Shown piece after piece: positions 51,273-56,999 of a stretch of 56,999 nucleotides of DNA (the stretch's first letter is position 1; every line of letters begins with the position of its first letter). The notes below the pieces were generated by a model that was given only the letters and a program-made list of their open reading frames with translations, was not told the DNA's origin and did no database searches. The translations under genes and the position numbers were made by a program. The DNA is from Bacteroidales bacterium (GTDB lineage: Bacteria > Bacteroidota > Bacteroidia > Bacteroidales > AUK083). The stretch lies in the NCBI GenBank assembly GCA_021158345.1, contig JAGGUV010000097.1:1-56999 (forward strand). Direction: 5' to 3'.

Positions 51273-52787
51273 TTATTTTATTTTATAAAATATTTCAGTA
51301 AACAAAGGATAAAGTCCCAATTTACGTAATTTAAGTTTTAATTTATTTTTTTTAGTTTGTTTATGAGGGTTAATAGGTTCAGAGAGAGTCTCAGGCCAAA
51401 GATATTTAGCAATGGCTCTGTATAAAGGATAATCGGGGGGCTTTCTGTATTTATCGTCAACAGCAAGCATTGTAGTTATAAGTTCACGGCAATTGTAAGG
51501 GACAATGTTTTCCTGAACAATATCCCATTCTAATTGTGTCATTGCCTGCCATTTTCCTGTTTGCTGCTCCCAGCCAAAAAGTTCAAAAATGTTAACATTA
51601 TATTTTTCTGAATATTCTTTAGCTTCTGCAACCCATTTATCAAAATGTTTAATGGCAAATTTATTATTATTAAAATTTGCTATTTGTGCAAAGGTCTTTC
51701 CACAGGGCTTTCTTACTTTGTCAATATATTGTTCGCGAATAATTTCACTGCTTACAGTACCTCTTACACAAATTTTATTATCATCATAATTATTAAATAA
51801 TCCTTCTACAATATTCCCGTTAGAGATATGAGCTGTTACAACATTTTTAGTATAAAGTTCTTCAAACTCTTTACTCATTTTAACAGGACATTTAATGATT
51901 TCATGTTTTAATCCGAATTTTTCTAATAGTTTTGAGGAGATTGTAACATCAGGAGCTTCTTCCGATAAATTCCAATATATTAATGTTAAAAATGGATATT
52001 TGTTACTGATATCTTTACTTGCGGCTAACAATATCCTTGTGTCGTATCCAGAAGTGAGTGTGAATACAAGGTCGAACCTTTTGGTTGCACATTCAATAAT
52101 GTTTTTTATTATTTCTGCACTTTTTTTTACTCCTTGTTCAAGAGAAATAGGTTTTAATATTTTATCAGGCCAGAATCTGTGTACTGTATTATTTTTTAAG
52201 TCAAGATAATGATTAGGTAATAGTTGGTCTATCTCTTTGTATGGAGTTGTAGCTCCTGGCCATAAATATTCTTTATTGTTTTTAAACTGAGGCGAATTTA
52301 TAAAATCATCTATAACTTCTTTATCAAAATTCAGCTTGTTTTCATCAGCAATAATACCGGGTTGTGAAGCACACCAGATATTATCTTTATCTAATAAAGA
52401 ATTTGAATGACATATTTGTCTTAATCCTGAGGCATCACTAAATAAAATAATATCATCATTGTTATTGAAAATTATTATCCATCTCCCACCCATTGAATTA
52501 GTATGCTCGAAAATATCATTTGAGCTTTGACATTTTTTATGTAAGTCTTCTATGATGTCTTTATCTGTAGCATCAATATTGTATGGGTCTAATATAAATC
52601 CAAGTAAAGTTAAGGATTTTTTATTGTCTTTAATTTGCAATAGTTGTAAATCGGGATGAACAGTAAGAAAATATTTGTTGTTAATATTTGCTTTTTGCCA
52701 ATTTTTAAATTTATTTATGTAATGTGGCGCTAAAATAAATTGTCTTCTGTAAAGAAGATCCCCGTATTTATGATTTATGTTTTTCAC
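51273..52787 (-). CDS. Asparagine synthase-like protein without glutaminase Cys
   Basis: 504 residues from a GTG at 52787. An upstream in-frame ATG (52838) is rejected because a TATATTTG box (complement of 52805-52812) lies between it and the GTG. The first part (about 1-190) resembles a class II amidotransferase domain in layout (HTNSMGGRWIIIFNNNDDIILFSDASGLRQICH) but has no N-terminal catalytic Cys. The second part (about 220-470) has the PP-loop-like FTLTSGYDTRILLA, a changed form of SGGxDS. This type of protein is often first in polysaccharide gene clusters, where it may amidate a uronic acid or join a substituent by adenylation; the reaction is not known. Confidence 0.82.
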   Translation of the reverse strand: MKNINHKYGDLLYRRQFILAPHYINKFKNWQKANINNKYFLTVHPDLQLLQIKDNKKSLTLLGFILDPYNIDATDKDIIEDLHKKCQSSNDIFEHTNSMGGRWIIIFNNNDDIILFSDASGLRQICHSNSLLDKDNIWCASQPGIIADENKLNFDKEVIDDFINSPQFKNNKEYLWPGATTPYKEIDQLLPNHYLDLKNNTVHRFWPDKILKPISLEQGVKKSAEIIKNIIECATKRFDLVFTLTSGYDTRILLAASKDISNKYPFLTLIYWNLSEEAPDVTISSKLLEKFGLKHEIIKCPVKMSKEFEELYTKNVVTAHISNGNIVEGLFNNYDDNKICVRGTVSSEIIREQYIDKVRKPCGKTFAQIANFNNNKFAIKHFDKWVAEAKEYSEKYNVNIFELFGWEQQTGKWQAMTQLEWDIVQENIVPYNCRELITTMLAVDDKYRKPPDYPLYRAIAKYLWPETLSEPINPHKQTKKNKLKLKLRKLGLYPLFTEIFYKIK

Positions 52788-52804
52788 GATAAAAATAATT
52801 TTAT

Positions 52805-52843
52805 CAAATATACAAATAATAAAAAATAATTTTATCAAATATA
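52805..52843 (-). promoter_or_regulatory. Duplicated -7 boxes at the head of the polysaccharide operon
   Basis: Two TATATTTG boxes on the minus strand (complements of 52805-52812 and 52836-52843) are embedded in a direct repeat with unit AATAATTTTATCAAATATAC. The nearer one gives a leader of about 12 nt to the GTG at 52787. The two may be alternative promoters. No firm -33 was found. Confidence 0.5.
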
Positions 52844-52991
52844 CATAAAATTAAAAGTAGTTCATAAAAGATTTAATGCTTTTTTAATTTTTTATGAAAA
52901 AAATAAGCAAATAATGTAAATTTTTATAGTTTATTTTGAAATTGATGAAAAAATAAGTATTTTTATAACGAATTTAAAAAAAACATATAAA

Positions 52992-54002
52992 ATGTATAAA
53001 AACATATTTAAAAATTTAATTGCAATAGTTATAGGCGTTTTTATTTTCTTTATTATAGGAGAAATATATTTTCGTTTTATTAATCCACAGGATAATATGG
53101 AGTTTGTTGGAGATAAAAAATTATACTGGATAGCAAAACCAAACCAGAAATCCCGTATCTTAATGGGCAATGGTTCACATTGGTCGCCTTTAACAACAGT
53201 AAATTCAATGGGATTACGTGGTGACGAAATAACAATTAAACCTAATGAAAAAAGAATACTTTTTTTAGGTGATTCTTTTACATTTGGCGAAGGTGTTGGA
53301 GATGATGAAACTACTCCAAGCTGGTTTCTAAAGATTTTAAATAAAAATAATATTAATGGTTACAGAATTATTAATGGAGGCATGAGAGGGTGGGGGGTCT
53401 TTCAAATGCAAAGATTACTCTATAATAATTTTAATAAATTTGATCCAAATATTGTTGTTCTAATTTATAAGGAAAGTGATGAACTCAGGCAACCTTTTAA
53501 AACCGATTTGGAAGTTGAACAATATTTAAAAAAGCATCGTTTTCAACGACAAATTAGAAAAATTTCAAAATTTGTTACTTGGATTTACCGCAAAATTGTT
53601 GTTATAAAATTGCAAAGGCAACATAAAGGTGCTGAAAATTATATTAGTGAAGCTGATGCTCTTGAAAGAGAAAAATTAATTTCCACTGATATTATACGTT
53701 TACATTCAATAAATGAATTTTGTAAAAAAAATAATACTTATTTTTTACTCGTAGGATGGCTCGAAGGAAATCAATCTGAAATGTTTAAAAAGAAATTAGA
53801 GGAAATTAGTGAAATTGATAATATCCCTTTATTATTAACAGGTGATTCTTTATTCCCTAAAAAATATTCTACCAATGATTTAAAAATTGTTAATGACGGG
53901 CATCCTACTGCTTTGGCTCATAAAATTAATGCTCAAATGATTTTTGATAAGATTAAGCAATTGAATTGGTTTGATGAAACATCTTTTACTAAAGGGAATT
54001 GA
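52992..54002 (+). CDS. SGNH/GDSL-family hydrolase with membrane anchor
   Basis: 336 residues. One N-terminal membrane segment (about 8-26) precedes an SGNH fold: block I ILFLGDSFTFGEG with the nucleophile S95, then RIINGGMRGWG (block II Gly/Asn) and the block V VNDGHPTALAHK with Asp and His. The family includes sugar O-acetyl esterases and acetyltransferases. It is divergent from the polysaccharide operon, whose first gene lies 204 bp away, so a role in acyl decoration of the exported polymer is plausible but not shown. Confidence 0.85.
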   Translation: MYKNIFKNLIAIVIGVFIFFIIGEIYFRFINPQDNMEFVGDKKLYWIAKPNQKSRILMGNGSHWSPLTTVNSMGLRGDEITIKPNEKRILFLGDSFTFGEGVGDDETTPSWFLKILNKNNINGYRIINGGMRGWGVFQMQRLLYNNFNKFDPNIVVLIYKESDELRQPFKTDLEVEQYLKKHRFQRQIRKISKFVTWIYRKIVVIKLQRQHKGAENYISEADALEREKLISTDIIRLHSINEFCKKNNTYFLLVGWLEGNQSEMFKKKLEEISEIDNIPLLLTGDSLFPKKYSTNDLKIVNDGHPTALAHKINAQMIFDKIKQLNWFDETSFTKGN

Positions 54003-54080
54003 GATTTTAGATTTAATTTGGGCAAGCCCTGTACACATACGTTACAGGGCAAGCCTTGTACACATACGTTACAGGGCAAG
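54003..54080. repeat. Inverted, doubled copy of the CCCTGTAACG/TGTACAGGG element
   Basis: Two units, GGGCAAGCCCTGTACACATA followed by CGTTACAGGGCAAG, then the same again with CCTTG, make a tandem doublet. It is preceded by AGATTTTAGATTTAATTTG, the same order, inverted, as at 11308-11396. It lies directly after the SGNH gene. Confidence 0.75.
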
Positions 54081-54171
54081 TAAGGGAATGGTTTTATGTT
54101 CAGATTGATAAATGAATCTAAAAAAAAATAGAAGAAAAAAGAAGAAAATTTAAGATAGAATATTTATGAAA

Positions 54172-54204
54172 AAAAAAAGACCGTAATTCTACGGTCTTTT
54201 TTTA
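54172..54204. terminator. Bidirectional terminator between SGNH and MFS genes
   Basis: An A run plus AGACCGTA (54178-54185), a four-base loop, then TACGGTCT (54190-54197) and a T run form a perfect stem between convergent genes. Confidence 0.9.
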
Positions 54205-54232
54205 AATTATTTTTTTAAGGTTAAATTTTTCC

Positions 54233-55651
54233 TTAGGCTTTTTTAATTTTATTAGGTAATTCAAGACCGAAGCCGGAAACTTTATCTTCGCGTTTAAGTA
54301 AGAAAGCAAAAACCAAGCCTAAAATACCTGTAGCAGTAAATACTAACATTGGAATTGTATAATTATAATGAGCTCCTGCAACACCATTTCTTATTTGTTC
54401 GGTAATACCGGGATTTACTTTGTCTAATAACCAACCGATAAATAAAGGCATTCCCCATAAGCCCCAATTTTGTACCCAGAAAATTAATGAGTAAGCAGTT
54501 CCAAGATATCTTTCATCAACAATTTTTGGTACAGAAGGCCACATTGCAGCTGGTACTAACGAAAAGGCTACTCCTAATATTAACATTAATCCTATTGCTA
54601 ATGGCTGAGAAGCAGGACCGTATGCAAAAACTAAATGAACAAAAATTAATAAAATTGAACCAAGAATCATAATGCTCGCACTCTTACCTTTATAATCAAG
54701 GAAAAGACCAAAAATCGGTGTTAAAATCATAGTTCCTAAAGGTAATATACTTGGAATATCACCCGCTGTTTTAGCAAGAACACCAAATTTGTTTACCATT
54801 AGGTCTGGTGCATATTTCATAAATGGAAATACTGCTGAATAAAATAATACGCATAATAATGCAATATAAATATATGATCTGTTTGTAAATAATTTTCCAA
54901 TATCAGAAAATTTAAATTTTTCTTCCTCTACTGTAATATTTTCTTTGATTCTCAAATTAGCAGCTTGTCTGTCAAATTTAGTATCCATAAAAGTATAAAC
55001 CAAAAAAGTAGCAAAACCAATTATCATAAGTAAAATACCAAAAGCAACAGGGCGTGTAATAATGTGTGCATCACCTGCTAAACGGGGAGAACTGTAAAAT
55101 ACCAAAAGCATTCCCATACGTGCTATTGCTACTTGTAAAGCCATAGCTGTTGCCATCTCTTTTCCCTTAAACCATTTTACTATTGTTCGTGATGCTGTAA
55201 CACCTATTATTTCGATACCTACACCAAACAAGGCAAATCCAAATGATGCTAATTTTAAAGATGGTGATATGTTTGTTAAAAATGAATTTAAAAATGCATA
55301 TCCCGGACCTCCATTTAAAAAAGTATCTGTTAATGCATAATAATTTAATGATCCTCCTATTACCATTAATAATGAAAAAGATAATCCTGTGAATCTTATG
55401 CCTGATTTGTCAAGGATAATTCCCCCAATTATCAACATGCCGAAAAATACATTAAACCATGAATATGCACTTGTGTACATTCCATAACCTGTATTGCTCC
55501 AGTTTAATTTTGCATTTTCTATTATCATTGATTTTAACGGCGAGAGTACATCTGCAAAATAATACCCTGCAAACATAGTTAGCGATACAAGAATTAATGC
55601 TGTCCATCTTGCTAATGCTGAATCTTTTAAAAGACTTTTTGTTTTATTCAT
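54233..55651 (-). CDS. Major facilitator superfamily transporter
   Basis: 472 residues with about 12 hydrophobic segments in two halves separated by a charged loop (about 215-245, including DRQAANLRIKENITVEEEKFKFSD). The first half has LDKSGIRFTG, the MFS A-motif position (GxxxDRxGRR variant), and IVKWFKGKEMATAMAL. No substrate-specific motif is recognised. It is monocistronic, with its own -7-like TATTTTTG (complement of 55688-55695), and a strong terminator beyond its stop. Substrate unknown. Confidence 0.88.
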   Translation of the reverse strand: MNKTKSLLKDSALARWTALILVSLTMFAGYYFADVLSPLKSMIIENAKLNWSNTGYGMYTSAYSWFNVFFGMLIIGGIILDKSGIRFTGLSFSLLMVIGGSLNYYALTDTFLNGGPGYAFLNSFLTNISPSLKLASFGFALFGVGIEIIGVTASRTIVKWFKGKEMATAMALQVAIARMGMLLVFYSSPRLAGDAHIITRPVAFGILLMIIGFATFLVYTFMDTKFDRQAANLRIKENITVEEEKFKFSDIGKLFTNRSYIYIALLCVLFYSAVFPFMKYAPDLMVNKFGVLAKTAGDIPSILPLGTMILTPIFGLFLDYKGKSASIMILGSILLIFVHLVFAYGPASQPLAIGLMLILGVAFSLVPAAMWPSVPKIVDERYLGTAYSLIFWVQNWGLWGMPLFIGWLLDKVNPGITEQIRNGVAGAHYNYTIPMLVFTATGILGLVFAFLLKREDKVSGFGLELPNKIKKA

Positions 55652-55751
55652 GTGATTTATGTTTTTTATAAGTAAATTTTAAGTACGCAAAAATACAATT
55701 ATTATGATAAAATAAAAATTATTTTGTCTTTATCAAATATTTTTATTTCAG

Positions 55752-55891
55752 CTTAAATCCGCAAATTATTTCTGTGTGCGTCTTAGCACAGTGAAGAGCA
55801 TCGCAAGCATAGCCATTGTTGGTCTGAGCAAATATTTATAACAATGGCGTGGACTTAGGATATATATAAAATTGAGTTTGCGAATTTAAAA
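55752..55891. repeat. Palindromic repeat element ahead of the LytTR gene
   Basis: TTAAATCCGCAAA and TTTGCGAATTTAA (near 55754-55766 and 55878-55890) form imperfect outer arms of a unit of about 140 bp; GCCATTGTT and AACAATGGC form inner arms. It lies in the 351-bp gap between the MFS and LytTR genes. No gene is seen. Confidence 0.55.
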
Positions 55892-55914
55892 TTCTATGTT
55901 TTTAAAAAAAATTT

Positions 55915-55946
55915 TTTGTTTTTATTATTAAATTTTTATAATTTTG
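55915..55946 (+). promoter_or_regulatory. Promoter for the LytTR response regulator
   Basis: TTTG (55915-55918), a 20-bp spacer and TAATTTTG (55939-55946) match the Bacteroidota consensus, giving a leader of about 50 nt to the ATG at 56003. Confidence 0.6.
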
Positions 55947-56002
55947 AAAGATATTAAATTAAACAAAAATATATACAAATATTGCCTGTAAATTGTATTA
56001 TT

Positions 56003-56743
56003 ATGGATGAAATTAAAGTAATTATAGTTGACGATGAGCTAATAGCCATAAGGATTCTTAAACAATTATTAAAAAAATATAAGGAAATTAATATTGTTGC
56101 CACTGCCCAAAATATTGATGATGCCAAAAATTTAATTATTCAATATCAACCTGATATTGTTTTCCTTGATATTCAGTTGCCGGGGAAAAATGGCTTTGAT
56201 TTAATAAATGATATTAAAGATTTCAATATTAAACCTGCAATTATTTTTGCTACTTCTTATGATAAATATGCAATTAAAGCTATTCAGCATTCTGCTTTTG
56301 ATTATTTATTGAAGCCTATTGATCCCGTTGAATTAAATAGAGCTATTACAAAATACATTTCTTTGAAAAAAGAAACTAATGAGACTAAACAGGAGAATTT
56401 TGATAAAAATTCTAATTTGTCTCCTAAAATTCAATTTAAAACCCGTACATCTTTAGTATTTATTAATACTGATGATATTATTTATGTTAGTGCTGAGGGC
56501 AATTATTCTGATATTTTTTTGAAAAATAATAAACATTTCATAGTAACTTCTTATCTTTCTGTTGTACTTGAAAAATTGCCTTCAAATACTTTTGCTCGTA
56601 TTAGCCGTTCAGTTGTTATTAATTTGAATTTTCTTGAAAAAATTATCAGAAAAAAGAAATTATGTATTGTTGAATGTGAAAATAAAAGGTATGAATTTAA
56701 AATAACACCTTTATATTTTAAAAATGTTTGCAAAGAAAAATAA
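56003..56743 (+). CDS. LytTR-family response regulator
   Basis: 246 residues from the ATG at 56003; an in-frame TTG at 55982 is upstream but unlikely. A receiver domain (about 1-118) has acidic pocket VDDE, phospho-Asp D56 in VFLDIQLPG and KP near the end (YLLKPIDP). A LytTR DNA-binding domain (about 145-246) has VFINTDDIIYVSAEGNYSDIFLKN and FARISRSVVINLNFLEKI. Such regulators normally pair with a membrane histidine kinase of the His_kinase/LytS type; none is in this window. Confidence 0.93.
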   Translation: MDEIKVIIVDDELIAIRILKQLLKKYKEINIVATAQNIDDAKNLIIQYQPDIVFLDIQLPGKNGFDLINDIKDFNIKPAIIFATSYDKYAIKAIQHSAFDYLLKPIDPVELNRAITKYISLKKETNETKQENFDKNSNLSPKIQFKTRTSLVFINTDDIIYVSAEGNYSDIFLKNNKHFIVTSYLSVVLEKLPSNTFARISRSVVINLNFLEKIIRKKKLCIVECENKRYEFKITPLYFKNVCKEK

Positions 56744-56999
56744 AAAAAATGTTTTTTTCACCTTTTAATATACCCGTTTCACCATAAAATTTCATATGTT
56801 AACATAATAAGTGCCTTAAAATTAGGAATAACCTAATATATGTATTATATTTGTTGCTTTAAAAAACAAAATTGTTTTTATCAAATTTTTTAAGCTTTTC
56901 AGTTGAAAATATATTGAAATGTTTTTTTTAATTTGTTAAATAAAAATTTGCTTTTTTTAAAAAAATGTTTTAAATTGCCGTTTTTATTTTATATTTTAT
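56744..56999. other. Right-hand non-coding end with a possible promoter
   Basis: No gene is seen to the window end. TATATTTG (56846-56853) matches a -7 box on the plus strand and could serve a gene beyond the window. Confidence 0.4.

Noticed and set aside
52788-52838. Seventeen-codon hydrophobic N-terminal extension of the asparagine-synthase-like protein
   Set aside because: It overlaps a repeated promoter-like box; the GTG at 52787 has the box just upstream and gives a sensible start.

Overview
The window is 57 kb of very AT-rich DNA from a member of the phylum Bacteroidota, most likely Bacteroidales or a related marine or sediment lineage. The evidence is: three proteins with type IX secretion (Por) C-terminal sorting domains; a TonB-dependent receptor with an N-terminal carboxypeptidase-regulatory-like domain; the conserved run bamD / RNA polymerase omega / coaBC / DUF4835 / recN; DUF6913 and DUF5916 proteins; and repeated Bacteroidota promoters (-33 TTTG, about 19-20 bp, -7 TAnnTTTG). 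No phage, transposase, integrase or CRISPR array was seen. A species cannot be named from sequence alone.

Layout. 1-6000: the 3' part of a C69 dipeptidase, then on the minus strand pyrI and pyrB, a cyclic-2,3-diphosphoglycerate-synthetase-like GTPase, and a PgpH-type 7TM-HD c-di-AMP phosphodiesterase. 6000-6877: a gene-poor stretch with a decayed XRE-type regulator and short palindromic repeats. 6878-11171: an NlpC/P60 peptidase, then an FMN riboswitch with its own terminator directly ahead of a TonB-dependent receptor (probably flavin uptake), then a small PH-like membrane protein. 11.2-17.5 kb: a repeat-rich gap, a sodium:solute symporter, a T9SS-exported repeat protein, a cyclase-family hydrolase and a DUF5916 outer-membrane protein.

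17.5-21.1 kb is the most unusual part. An N5-(carboxyethyl)ornithine-synthase-like dehydrogenase and a SAM methyltransferase lie between two direct repeats of about 500 bp. One repeat carries a truncated copy of the dehydrogenase 5' end, and the dehydrogenase 3' tail is duplicated after the methyltransferase, next to a hairpin that resembles an integron attC site. 21.1-25.6 kb: a SirB1-like protein, a nucleoside phosphorylase, cinA, a D-serine-dehydratase-like PLP enzyme and tRNA-Pro(GGG). 25.7-29.8 kb: trxB, then an ECF sigma operon with a small membrane protein, a Spy/CpxP-like protein and a solute-binding lipoprotein. 29.9-40.3 kb: DUF6913-dapA, a secreted M14 carboxypeptidase, an alpha-oxoamine synthase, and the bamD-to-recN housekeeping run.

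40.3-52.8 kb is a long minus-strand cluster that looks like one surface-polysaccharide operon. In transcription order it holds an asparagine-synthase-like protein, a GT4, two tandem paralogous glycosyltransferases, a hexapeptide acyltransferase, a GT2 synthase, a T9SS beta-helix protein, a zinc-ribbon methyltransferase and two hybrid histidine kinases, the last with a degenerate ATPase domain. A divergent SGNH hydrolase may add or remove acyl groups. The right end holds an MFS transporter and a LytTR response regulator. No single gene here is certainly new. The flavin-riboswitch receptor, the repeat-bounded two-gene cassette and the polysaccharide operon with its kinase/pseudokinase pair are the best candidates for undescribed systems.
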